Position numbers and translations under genes: made by a program. Shown here piece after piece: positions 26,960-35,069 of a DNA stretch of 64,000 nt. Below the pieces are notes generated by a model that was given only the letters and a program-made list of their open reading frames with translations, had not been told where the DNA came from and did not search any database. Numbering within the stretch: the first letter of the stretch is position 1; every line of letters begins with the position of its first letter. Source of the stretch: Paenibacillus protaetiae (GTDB lineage Bacteria > Bacillota > Bacilli > Paenibacillales > Paenibacillaceae); NCBI RefSeq assembly GCF_004135365.1, contig NZ_CP035492.1:1364001-1428000 (forward strand). Direction: 5' to 3'.

Positions 26960-27016
26960 ATTATTGTAACATAAAATTCAAGCCGCCCAATAGCAGGAAA
27001 TATAAGCGGCTATAAT

Positions 27017-27052
27017 AAAAAACCTTGCAGCCGCTAACCGGCCGCAAGGTTT
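27017..27052 (-). terminator. Terminator of the fpg-nfo-receiver transcript
   Basis: Stem AAACCTTGC (27020-27028) / GCAAGGTTT (27044-27052), followed on the minus strand by T residues, directly after the stop codon at 27059. Confidence 0.8.
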
Positions 27053-27058
27053 GTGCCT

Positions 27059-27409
27059 TTAGGAATGGGAATCAGCCGCATTTTGCGCAATTTGCAGCAG
27101 CAGCGAATCCGGCATCATATGATTGGACAGCCCCATATCGAGAGGGGCCGTTTCGGACAACATCGCATACATTTGCATTTTGCCATGCGTGCTGGAAGAA
27201 TGCATATACACATGCTGCGGGTATTTGCCTGTCTCCACGATATATCTGGCGACCTCAAGGCCGGTTGGCTGGCCCCAGCCTAAATCAAAATCAAGCGATA
27301 AGATGCCGATTGGCTCCGAATCAATCAGCAGCTTGCATTCCTCGGCATTCCGGGCAAGGACAAACCCCTTCGGGCAGGCGCGGAAGTCGTCCAAATAGAC
27401 ATGAATCAT
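27059..27409 (-). CDS. Small receiver-like protein (cyclic-phosphate-processing receiver type)
   Basis: Protein of 116 residues that begins MIHVYLDDFRACPKGFVL, has the phospho-site-like strand ILSLDFDLGWGQPTG and later HVYMHSSSTHGKM. The DDxR start and DFDLG strand resemble the 'cyclic-phosphate processing receiver' (cREC/REC) proteins, stand-alone receiver relatives without an output domain. The start ATG 27409 follows GGAGGA at 7 bases and overlaps the nfo stop by 4 bases, so it is translationally coupled to endonuclease IV. Its role is unknown; a link to nucleic-acid end processing is suggested only by position. Confidence 0.65.
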   Translation of the reverse strand: MIHVYLDDFRACPKGFVLARNAEECKLLIDSEPIGILSLDFDLGWGQPTGLEVARYIVETGKYPQHVYMHSSSTHGKMQMYAMLSETAPLDMGLSNHMMPDSLLLQIAQNAADSHS

Positions 27410-28239
27410 AGCTGATTCCTCCATTTGCGCATTATATTTAATTGCTCCTCATAAGACCCGCCATCATCAGGAGACGTTTCCAATATAAAAGGCACGTTCA
27501 TAAGCTCCGGCGCTGAAATAAGCCACTGCAAGCCGGCTTCTCCGATATGCCCTTGCAGCAGCCTGGCGTGTCTGTCCTTTTTTTGCCCGCAAGGATACAG
27601 GCTGTCGTTGAAATGGACGGCTGCAACCTGCTCCAGTACGCCCAGCTTTCGCGCTTTATCCGCCCATTCGGCTGAAACTTCGCCGCGCCATACGCCGCTC
27701 GCAAACAGATGGCAGCTGTCCAGGCAAAAGGCAAGTTTCTCCGGATAGCTGCTCAAACGGCGGATTTGCGCCAGCTCCTCCATGGTTGTGCCCATAAAGG
27801 TATGCTCGCCCGACTGCACTTCAATCAGCAGCTTTGCTTTTCCATTCCATGCTGCCGCTACGCGATTCAAGCAAGCAATAATATGTTGATAGCCGGTTAA
27901 CGGCTCTGTGCCTTTATATACGCCAAAATGGACGACGATGCCGATCGAACCGCAGCTTTCCGCGATGTCCAGATCGTTCAGCAGAGACAATACCGTCCGG
28001 TCCTGCTGTTCTTCCGTATCGGCGGCCAGATTGGTAGGGTACGGCGTATGGGCCACCGTTACGATTTTGTGCTTCTCGCATAGAGCTGCGCATTCCAGCG
28101 CGTCTTTCCGGTCAAAACGTTTAACCGTCAGGCTCCGGGGATTTTTCGGAAAATATTGAAACGCCGTTAATCCGGCTGCTGCCGCTTCCCGGGCAGCTTT
28201 CGCATAACCGCCTTTAATGCTGACGTGGTAACCTAACAT
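27406..28239 (-). CDS. nfo: Deoxyribonuclease IV (AP endonuclease, zinc-dependent)
   Basis: Cuts DNA 5' of abasic sites in base-excision repair. The 277-residue TIM-barrel protein starts MLGYHVSIKGGYAKA and shows the zinc-ligand stretches VAHTPYPTNLA, LLIEVQSGEHTFMGTT, FCLDSCHLFASG, AAVHFNDSLYPCGQKKDRHA and ETSPDDGGSYEEQL. All these are standard for the Nfo family. It lies 6 bases after the fpg gene, whose product makes the substrate for AP endonucleases, so the two act in consecutive steps. Confidence 0.95.
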   Translation of the reverse strand: MLGYHVSIKGGYAKAAREAAAAGLTAFQYFPKNPRSLTVKRFDRKDALECAALCEKHKIVTVAHTPYPTNLAADTEEQQDRTVLSLLNDLDIAESCGSIGIVVHFGVYKGTEPLTGYQHIIACLNRVAAAWNGKAKLLIEVQSGEHTFMGTTMEELAQIRRLSSYPEKLAFCLDSCHLFASGVWRGEVSAEWADKARKLGVLEQVAAVHFNDSLYPCGQKKDRHARLLQGHIGEAGLQWLISAPELMNVPFILETSPDDGGSYEEQLNIMRKWRNQL

Positions 28240-28245
28240 GCCCTG

Positions 28246-29058
28246 CTATTCCTTCTGGCAGGACGGGCACACGAAAGCTTTGCGCGATGCCACTTCGATC
28301 TGCTCGATTGTGCTTCCGCACCGGCGGCAGCTTTCTCCAGCCCGGTCATACACTTGGCACAACTCATCGTAGCCGCCTGTTAACGTATCGGCAGCGGTGA
28401 AAGGCTGATCCATGTAGCCGCCCCTTGCTATCGCTTCCTTTAACACACTATGCATGGATGTATGTAAACGTTCCCAATCGCCGGATTCCAGCGTTGGAAT
28501 TTTGGCATCCGGCCGGATGGAGGCCGCATAAACGATTTCATCCGCATAACAGTTGCCGATGCCCGACAACACCTGCTGGTCTACAAGGGATGCTTTTAAC
28601 GTTCCGCGTTTTTTGGCAAACAGATCGGCAAACTTAGCCGCATTCAGCCGCTTATCGAACGGATCGGGACCAAGCTTTGCCAGCGCGCCTTCCAGCTCCT
28701 TTACGGAAAGCAGATGCAAATGGCCCAGCCGCAGCCCGATAAAATACAGATTCCCGTGCTCAAAGCGGATTGTCACTTGTATCGTTCTGTCCGGCTTCTC
28801 TTCCTCCGATCCAAAAAACATGGACCCGCCAAGCATGAGATGAAGCTCCAGCCGCTTCCCGTTATCCAGATGGAATATCAAATGTTTGCCGCGCCGTTCC
28901 ACATACCAGATTGTGCGGCCAACAAGCATTTGCTGAAATTCGTCCGGGCTTACGTTAATTGATTTATCCCGCGTTACTTCCGTTCCTGTAATGACTGCCC
29001 CGGCAATTTGCTCGTTCAGCAGTTTACGATACGTTTCCATTTCCGGCAATTCCGGCAT
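28246..29058 (-). CDS. Formamidopyrimidine-DNA glycosylase family protein (Fpg/Nei)
   Basis: Bifunctional DNA glycosylase/AP lyase of 270 residues that removes oxidised bases. The N-terminal catalytic PELPEMETYRKLL (Pro2, Glu3) and the beta-hairpin lysine region ERRGKHLIFHLDNG are present. So is the helix-two-turn-helix stretch LVDQQVLSGIGNCYADEIVY and the C-terminal zinc finger with four cysteines (CRRCG and CPSCQKE). Paenibacilli often carry more than one Fpg/Nei paralogue, and the METYR start differs from the canonical MutM VETVRR, so a Nei-type or second Fpg is possible; no symbol is given. It forms an operon with nfo. Confidence 0.88.
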   Translation of the reverse strand: MPELPEMETYRKLLNEQIAGAVITGTEVTRDKSINVSPDEFQQMLVGRTIWYVERRGKHLIFHLDNGKRLELHLMLGGSMFFGSEEEKPDRTIQVTIRFEHGNLYFIGLRLGHLHLLSVKELEGALAKLGPDPFDKRLNAAKFADLFAKKRGTLKASLVDQQVLSGIGNCYADEIVYAASIRPDAKIPTLESGDWERLHTSMHSVLKEAIARGGYMDQPFTAADTLTGGYDELCQVYDRAGESCRRCGSTIEQIEVASRKAFVCPSCQKE

Positions 29059-29101
29059 TCCGACTCATTCCTTCCTGTCCCTGTCGCTTTGCTTCATACT
29101 C

Positions 29102-29917
29102 TTATAGCCCGATACGCGATAAAATATACGATTGCAGCTCATCCAGGCTGCCGCATATCAAATCCGGCTTACAGCCTGCCAGTTTGGCATAATGCTCATA
29201 GTTATCTCTGGTCGTCAAACCGGTTAATACAAGTGCCGTTCCGCATCCGGCTGCGATACCGGCGGCAATATCCGTCGCCATGTTGTCGCCGATGACCCAA
29301 ATACCGCCCGGCTCCATCCCGAGCTGCTGCAGTGCATAATCCATCAATATCGACGAAGGCTTCCCGATGACGACCGGAACTTGTCCCGAAGCGGCCTCGA
29401 TCATCGCGCCGATCGAACCGGCACCCGGCTGCAAGCCGGATTCGCCCGGCAGCAATAAATCGGGATTGGTCATTACCGATACTGCGCCAGCCCGAATGAA
29501 TCGGACTGCCGCAGCCACGCGGCTGTAGCTCAGCTCGCGGTCGATCCCCTGCACGACAAAATCCGGCTGCTCCTCTTCCGTCAGCCGCAGTCCCGCTTCC
29601 GCCACAGCCTGTTTAAGACCGGCTTCTCCGACAACATACACCGATGCTCCCGGTTTCCGCTGCGCGATATACTGGGCAGCCGCTAAAGATGAAGTGCACA
29701 CCTCATCCGGCTGCGCCTCGATCCCCATGCCATTTAATCTTGCTGCAACCTCCTCCGGAGAAACGGAGGAATTGTTCGTCACGAACCGGAAAGGCAGCCG
29801 GTTGGCCCGCAGCGCAGCCAACAGCCGGTCCGCACCTTCAATCCGTTTGGATCCGTGATATAACGTTCCGTCCAAGTCTATCAAAAAACCGCGCATCGCG
29901 GTTGGTTTCAATGGCAT
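29102..29917 (-). CDS. HAD superfamily subfamily IIA phosphatase (NagD / p-nitrophenylphosphatase type)
   Basis: Cytosolic phosphatase of 271 residues. HAD motif I is LIDLDGTLYHGSKRI, motif II is FVTNNSSVSPEEVA, the motif III Lys lies in VPVVIGKPSSILMDYA, and motif IV is VIGDNMATDIAAGIAAG, followed by TALVLTGLTT. The cap inserted between motifs II and III is of the C2A type. The physiological substrate is unknown; relatives act on sugar phosphates, glycerol phosphate or UMP. Start 29917 follows GGGGAG at 7 bases. Confidence 0.9.
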   Translation of the reverse strand: MPLKPTAMRGFLIDLDGTLYHGSKRIEGADRLLAALRANRLPFRFVTNNSSVSPEEVAARLNGMGIEAQPDEVCTSSLAAAQYIAQRKPGASVYVVGEAGLKQAVAEAGLRLTEEEQPDFVVQGIDRELSYSRVAAAVRFIRAGAVSVMTNPDLLLPGESGLQPGAGSIGAMIEAASGQVPVVIGKPSSILMDYALQQLGMEPGGIWVIGDNMATDIAAGIAAGCGTALVLTGLTTRDNYEHYAKLAGCKPDLICGSLDELQSYILSRIGL

Positions 29918-30015
29918 ACCTGCACTCCCCTATATTGCCCGTGCCCGAAGCATCGCCCGATCCAGCCGGTTCACGCTGCCGTTAGCCGCAGCCTTCCGTT
30001 TAACGCCGACCATCG

Positions 30016-31452
30016 CTAACGTTGCGCCGCCGCTTTGCGGTGAAGCCGGTCCAGCCGCCTGCGCAGCGCATCAAGCTCGGCTCTTCGCTTCGGATTCATC
30101 CGGCCGGCCAACGGATGGCTAACCGCCAGTTCCAGCGCTTCTTTCGTGTAATAAATGGCAAGCTCTATATTTTTAATCTTATGCTCGTAATACATCGCCA
30201 GCTCGACATAAGCTTCCTGCTGATTCGCTCCGAACGCAGATTGCGCGTCAATAGCCTTCTGCCACAATAACACAGCACGGCTCCAATTTCCAGCTTTCTT
30301 GTCTCTTGCCGCCAGCAGCAGCAGTGCCGAATAAGCAGTCCTGCCGCTCATCCCGGCAGCTGCGCTGAACATCCGTTCCGCCTGCTGCCGGGCACCCATC
30401 CGCTCCAGCCATAAGCCCGTCCGGACCAGTTCTTCCGGCTCTGACGGAAGCGGCAGCTTGGCTGCACGCTCATCGCCCAGCAAATAACCAAACCGGACTG
30501 CCAGACAGGCAAGCGACAGCATATCAATTTCATTGTGCCGGAAGACGCCTTCCAGCGGCCCGGGCTTGCCGTCCGCCAAAAACTGAAAATAAAGCTGCGG
30601 CGCCAGCAAGCCCGGCACATCGTCTTGCCTTGCAATGCCAAGCCGCGACTCCTCCACATAGCTCAGCTTGCAGGAAGGAAGCGTATTGCGCCAAATGCTC
30701 CTCGCCGGATGCAAAAAATCAAGATGGAGCGGCTGCCAGGTCCGATTCCGAAAGCCGTTTAGGATGAACCGGTTTTGCAGCACCGGCCAGTCAAAAGTTC
30801 GTCCATTGTACGTTGCGAGGAAACGAAAGCGGCTGACCAGCCCGTCTAAATAATCCAGCATCGCCCGCTCTTCAGCAGGATGGCGGATAAGCGCCTGCTC
30901 GATTGTAAACTGCCCGGCTCCCGCATAACCAAGCCCGATCATAAACGGAACATTGCCCGCTCCTACGCCAAGGCCGGTTGTTTCCAGGTCGAGAAACAAG
31001 ATGTGCTTATCGTCTACCGGCTCGCCGGGATGAAAAGCGGACAAATGGGCGGCTGCATCCGCCAGCTCAGCCAAATGATGCGTACCATGCCGATAATCGG
31101 CGGCATAGGTGACGCGGCGCAGCAAAAAGCTTCCCATTTCGTTATGGATCAGCTTTACACCGAGCTTCGCCCATTCCGGGCCAAGCTCGTCCTCTTCTTT
31201 CTCCTGCGACGGCGGCGGAGAAGGCTGCGCCCCCGCTCTGGCCGGATTTGCTGCTGCGGAGGGCGTTAGTCCAGGTGCTGCAACAGCAGCCTCGGCCGAA
31301 CAAACTTCGCCTGCGCCCGACTCAGGCGAAGCAGGGATAACGGCGGCAGCTGATGCTTCCGTTATCCCCTTCTCCGCGGCCGCGGCCGTCTCAGCCGGCA
31401 GTGCGGAAGCATCCCCGCGCAGACGGCTCATTCGTTCACGCAAGCCGCTCAT
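30016..31452 (-). CDS. mrfB: Mitomycin repair factor B: DEDD-type exonuclease with TPR-like C-terminus
   Basis: Homologue of B. subtilis YprB/MrfB, the exonuclease partner of MrfA in repair of mitomycin C adducts. The 478-residue protein has an Ala/Pro/Glu-rich N-terminal 90 residues and a conserved WAKLGVKLIHNEMGSFLLRR segment. The RNase H-fold exonuclease domain follows, with DEDD motif I LFLDLETTGLG, motif II LATYNGRTFDWPVLQNRF and a third motif in FRHNEIDMLSLACLAVRFG. The C-terminal part (about 330-470) is made of TPR-like helices (GRTAYSALLLLAARDKKAG). The start overlaps the mrfA stop by 4 bases, as in the B. subtilis yprA-yprB pair. Confidence 0.9.
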   Translation of the reverse strand: MSGLRERMSRLRGDASALPAETAAAAEKGITEASAAAVIPASPESGAGEVCSAEAAVAAPGLTPSAAANPARAGAQPSPPPSQEKEEDELGPEWAKLGVKLIHNEMGSFLLRRVTYAADYRHGTHHLAELADAAAHLSAFHPGEPVDDKHILFLDLETTGLGVGAGNVPFMIGLGYAGAGQFTIEQALIRHPAEERAMLDYLDGLVSRFRFLATYNGRTFDWPVLQNRFILNGFRNRTWQPLHLDFLHPARSIWRNTLPSCKLSYVEESRLGIARQDDVPGLLAPQLYFQFLADGKPGPLEGVFRHNEIDMLSLACLAVRFGYLLGDERAAKLPLPSEPEELVRTGLWLERMGARQQAERMFSAAAGMSGRTAYSALLLLAARDKKAGNWSRAVLLWQKAIDAQSAFGANQQEAYVELAMYYEHKIKNIELAIYYTKEALELAVSHPLAGRMNPKRRAELDALRRRLDRLHRKAAAQR

Positions 31453-33734
31453 AATGCGCCGCCTGTTCGCTCAAGCAGCGACAACGCCTGCTGCTTGCCA
31501 AGCAAACCAACTTCTTCAATCGGCCCAACACAAGCCGGGCAACCGCTTAGGCAGGTGCAGGAGCGAATCACTTGGGCTGCTTGGCGCAGAAGCTCGTCAT
31601 GAACTTCATACAGCCGCTCGCTCAGCCCGATTCCTCCCGGATACCGGTCGTAGAAGTAGATTGTCGGCTTTTGCGTATGGACCGCTTTCACCTGCGGCAC
31701 GACGCGGATGTCGAACGGGTCGCACATCAAATAAAGCGGCGCGATATGAACCAGCACGTTGGCAATGCCAAGCAGCGCAAACTGCATTTCGTTTTTGCTT
31801 TTGCCTTCTGCCGCCTCATCACTGAACGAAAACCAGTAGCTGCTTGTATGGAGTTCCTCCTCCGGCAGATGGATCGGGCCGGAGCCGATATTTTCATGCG
31901 TGCGCAGCCGAATTTTTTTAAAGATAGTAGGCTTCGAATTGACGGTCACTTCTCCATATTGCCGGAGCAGTTCGCCGGATTCCGCTTCTTTGTCGACATG
32001 CAGCACCTTCAGCTCCACAGCCAGATTGGCATCCGTGTAATAATCCACGTTGACTTCCCGCACGTATGCTTTTTTCTCAGGGTAATCCAGCTTCTCAACC
32101 TGGTACTGCACCCCTTCGTGGATATAGATGGCTTCCTCATGAATAAGAGTCGGAGCGCCAAACCGGTCAACCTCGCCAAGTACCCGGCTGCCGTTGGTGA
32201 TATCAATAATGACGAAATTTTCCTGCGCAGCGGAGCGGAGCGAAATATTGTGGGCCGGGAACGACTGCTCCATCCAAAACCAGCGGTCGCCCGCGCGGTG
32301 CAGCACCTTCTCCTCCACCAGAAATTCCATCATATCTTCCAGCCGTTCTCCGCCAAACGTTTCTCCCGCTTCGAACGGCAGCTCGTATGCCGCGCATTTG
32401 ACATGGTCAATCAGTATAAGCAAATTATCAGGATGAATAAGGGCGCGTTCCGCCGGCCGGTTAAAAAAGAAATCCGGATTCTGAATAATGTATTGATCGA
32501 GCGGATTGCTGCTCGCAACGAGGAACGTCACCGAGCTTTCCTGCCTTCTCCCTGCCCGACCCGCCTGCTGCCACGTGCTCGCAACCGTTCCCGGATAGCC
32601 GTTCAGCACGCATGCCTGCAGCTGGCCGATGTCAATGCCAAGCTCCAGCGCGTTCGTGCTGACAACGCCGCGGATTTGGCCGCTGCGCAGCCCGCGTTCG
32701 ATTTCCCGGCGCAGCTTGGGCAAATAACCGCCCCGGTAGCCGCGGATCGTCGGCGCATCCAGTTTGTCCTTGATCAGCTCCTGCAAATAGGTAAGCAGCA
32801 GTTCGACCCGTACTCGGCTGCGGGCAAACACGATTGTCTGCACGCCCTGCTGCAGCAGCATCGCCGCCAGCTTGCGGGTTTCAAGGACACTGCTGCGCCG
32901 AATGCCCAGCTGCTTATTGACAACAGGGGGATTATAGAAAATAAAATGTTTTTCCCCCATTGGAGCCCCATTGTCGTTGATCAGCACAACCTTGTCTCCG
33001 ATCAGTCTCTCCGCGTGCTCTCCCGGATTATCTATGGTTGCCGAAGCGCAAATAAATTGCGGATTGGAACCGTAAAACCGGCAGATCCGCTTCAGCCTGC
33101 GCACCACATTGGCGACATGGCTTCCGAATACGCCGCGATACGAATGCAGCTCGTCGATAACGATATATTTCAAGTTCTCGAACAGCTTGACCCATTTGGT
33201 ATGATGCGGCAAAATTGCCGAGTGCAGCATGTCCGGATTCGTGACGACAATATGTCCCGCATTGCGGATCACTTGCCGTACTGACGGAGCCGTATCCCCG
33301 TCGTATGTATGCGTCTTAAGATCAACATCCATTAAATCGGCCAGCTCCTGCAGCTCGGCCACCTGGTCCTGGGCCAGCGCTTTCGTCGGAAATAAATACA
33401 ACGCCCGGCCTTCCCCGTTCTCCAGCAGCGATTGCAGAACCGGCAAGTTGTAGCACATCGTTTTGCCGGATGCCGTTGGCGTTACCGCCACAATGTGGCT
33501 GCCGTTTCTTACGGCGGCATAGCTTGAGCTTTGGTGTGTATATAAACGATTAATCCCCTTGGTGGCAAGCGCTTCTTTCAGCTTTGGATGCAAATCATCC
33601 GGCGTAGCGGCGGTTTGCGCTTCTTTGGCTTCAATCGTTCTCCAATGCGTTATATTATCCATAACGGCTTGATCCTGCTTCAGCAGCTGGAGCCACTCCT
33701 CGAGCCCGGAGGTTTTCCCCGTCCAGCGATTCAT
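31449..33734 (-). CDS. mrfA: Mitomycin repair factor A: DEAD/DEAH-box helicase with C-terminal zinc cluster
   Basis: Superfamily 2 helicase homologous to B. subtilis YprA/MrfA. The Q-motif region is TKGINRLYTHQSSSYAAV, motif I VTPTASGKTMCYNLPVLQ, motif Ia LFPTKALAQDQ, motif II VIDELHSYRG (DE-x-H), motif III CASATIDNPGEH and motif VI WQQAGRAGRR. The C-terminal DUF1998/MZB region holds a four-Cys zinc cluster CTCLSGCPACVGP. The frame opens at 33761, but ATG 33734 follows AAAGGAGAGG at 6 bases and is preferred (761 residues). It pairs with mrfB. The 570-codon forward-strand frame over it is antisense noise. Confidence 0.93.
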   Translation of the reverse strand: MNRWTGKTSGLEEWLQLLKQDQAVMDNITHWRTIEAKEAQTAATPDDLHPKLKEALATKGINRLYTHQSSSYAAVRNGSHIVAVTPTASGKTMCYNLPVLQSLLENGEGRALYLFPTKALAQDQVAELQELADLMDVDLKTHTYDGDTAPSVRQVIRNAGHIVVTNPDMLHSAILPHHTKWVKLFENLKYIVIDELHSYRGVFGSHVANVVRRLKRICRFYGSNPQFICASATIDNPGEHAERLIGDKVVLINDNGAPMGEKHFIFYNPPVVNKQLGIRRSSVLETRKLAAMLLQQGVQTIVFARSRVRVELLLTYLQELIKDKLDAPTIRGYRGGYLPKLRREIERGLRSGQIRGVVSTNALELGIDIGQLQACVLNGYPGTVASTWQQAGRAGRRQESSVTFLVASSNPLDQYIIQNPDFFFNRPAERALIHPDNLLILIDHVKCAAYELPFEAGETFGGERLEDMMEFLVEEKVLHRAGDRWFWMEQSFPAHNISLRSAAQENFVIIDITNGSRVLGEVDRFGAPTLIHEEAIYIHEGVQYQVEKLDYPEKKAYVREVNVDYYTDANLAVELKVLHVDKEAESGELLRQYGEVTVNSKPTIFKKIRLRTHENIGSGPIHLPEEELHTSSYWFSFSDEAAEGKSKNEMQFALLGIANVLVHIAPLYLMCDPFDIRVVPQVKAVHTQKPTIYFYDRYPGGIGLSERLYEVHDELLRQAAQVIRSCTCLSGCPACVGPIEEVGLLGKQQALSLLERTGGAL

Positions 33735-33859
33735 AACCGTCCTCTCCTTTGTTCCATGCATAATGCCTGTTTACTGTCCATTCTACAGAATACATGTTCG
33801 CACCGCAATTGGTTTATTTTCCTTATATTTGCGTCATACCCATTCGGCCCGGCAGCTGA

Positions 33860-33892
33860 AAGGCCCTCCCCGTTCAGTACGGGAAGGGCCTT
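33860..33892 (-). terminator. Hairpin 3' of rnz
   Basis: Stem AAGGCCCT-CCCGT / ACGGG-AGGGCCTT with one mismatch and a 5-base loop, followed on the minus strand by a short TTTC. It lies 90 bases after the rnz stop and about 100 bases before mrfA, and is probably the terminator of rnz. Confidence 0.55.
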
Positions 33893-33980
33893 ATGATTTG
33901 CTTTTATGTATAGGTTCAGTCCAGTACATGATACAGCTTATCAGCAGTCGCGCTGTAAACGCCGCTTTCGCTTCCGAAGG

Positions 33981-34907
33981 TTAATGAACGCATGGGATAT
34001 GAATATGCATCATATCAAATGCAGCAGCGGATGCGGGAAAAACCGTCTTCGCTTCATCTTCCAGCGCCGGCATATCCTCTCCCCGAAATCGGGAGCTGAA
34101 GTGGGTCATTACCAGTTGACGGGCGCCGGCTTCTTTGGCCGCCTGCGCAGCCTGCAGCGTTGTGGAATGCCCGTAATCGTATGCTTTTTCCTCCTGGCCT
34201 TCGGCAAACGTGGCCTCATGCACCAGCAAATCAGCTCCTGCAGCAAGCTTAACCGCGTTATCGCATGGCCGCGTATCGCCAAGTATCGTCACCACGCGGC
34301 CCTTCACTGGCGCGCCAACTACATCAGATGAACGGATAAGGGTGCCGTCCGGCAGCTCCACATCACGGCCGTTTTTCAGCTGGCCATATAAAGGTCCGCT
34401 TGGCACGCCGAGCCGCTTCAGCTTCTCGCCGTCCAGCTTGCCGGGGCGGTCCTGCTCCGTAACACGGTAGCCGAAACATTCAATCCGGTGGTCAAGCAGC
34501 GCGGCCTCAACCTTGTATTGCTCGTCTTCATAAACGATGCCTTCCGAAATTTCCGTAATGATCAGCTCATATTCAAGCCGGGAACCGCTTATTTCCAGCG
34601 CTGTTGTGACAAGCTGTTTAATGCCCGGCGGGCCAAACAGCTTCAGCGGCTCCTTCGTTTCAAAATATGACCGGCTGCTGAGCAGGCCAGGCAAGCCAAA
34701 TGTATGGTCGCCGTGTAAATGCGTAACAAATAGCATCGTCAGCTTGCTCAGCTTCAGCGGCGAATGCAGCAGCTGGTGCTGCGTCCCTTCCCCGGCGTCA
34801 AACATCCATATTTCACATCTTGGATCCGGCAGCTTCAGCGCAATGGACGTCACGTTGCGTTCTTTTGTCGGACGGCCCGCCGCAGTGCCTAAAAACCATA
34901 AATCCAT
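33981..34907 (-). CDS. rnz: Ribonuclease Z (tRNA 3'-processing endonuclease)
   Basis: Zinc endonuclease that trims the 3' end of CCA-less tRNA precursors. The 308-residue protein has the MBL signature FVTHLHGDHTFGLPGL, the N-terminal FLGTAAGRPTKERNVTS (substrate-binding Thr/Pro loop), VHEATFAEGQEEKAYDYGHST with zinc ligands and the C-terminal VMTHFSSRF. The length agrees with B. subtilis Rnz (307). It is monocistronic with about 160 bases to metH. Confidence 0.95.
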   Translation of the reverse strand: MDLWFLGTAAGRPTKERNVTSIALKLPDPRCEIWMFDAGEGTQHQLLHSPLKLSKLTMLFVTHLHGDHTFGLPGLLSSRSYFETKEPLKLFGPPGIKQLVTTALEISGSRLEYELIITEISEGIVYEDEQYKVEAALLDHRIECFGYRVTEQDRPGKLDGEKLKRLGVPSGPLYGQLKNGRDVELPDGTLIRSSDVVGAPVKGRVVTILGDTRPCDNAVKLAAGADLLVHEATFAEGQEEKAYDYGHSTTLQAAQAAKEAGARQLVMTHFSSRFRGEDMPALEDEAKTVFPASAAAFDMMHIHIPCVH

Positions 34908-34984
34908 CGTTCCACCACCTCATTATGTAGCATATCCATCTTTCCGCTTATACTCACGAGCGGCTATACCGGATCGCTGAATGG

Positions 34985-35024
34985 AAAAGGAAGAGCATCC
35001 CGCTTGCCGCAGGACGCTCCTTTT
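34985..35024 (-). terminator. Probable terminator of metH
   Basis: Imperfect hairpin (GAGC-TCC / GGGA-GCTC arms around a G+C loop) followed on the minus strand by CTTCCTTTTCC, 45 bases after the metH stop. The stem has mismatches, so the call is moderate. Confidence 0.45.
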
Positions 35025-35069
35025 CCTTTACGTTATGCCGCACGGCACTGCTTGTCTGCCAGCCGTTTG

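Noticed and set aside
28246-29058. Assigning the symbol mutM
   Set aside because: The N-terminus METYRKLL differs from canonical MutM (VETVRR) and paralogues are common; only the Fpg/Nei family can be supported.
31572-33284. 570-codon forward-strand open frame antisense to mrfA
   Set aside because: It lies entirely over the strongly conserved helicase, has no ribosome site and shows a His/Arg/Phe-rich composition typical of reverse frames of G+C-rich genes.
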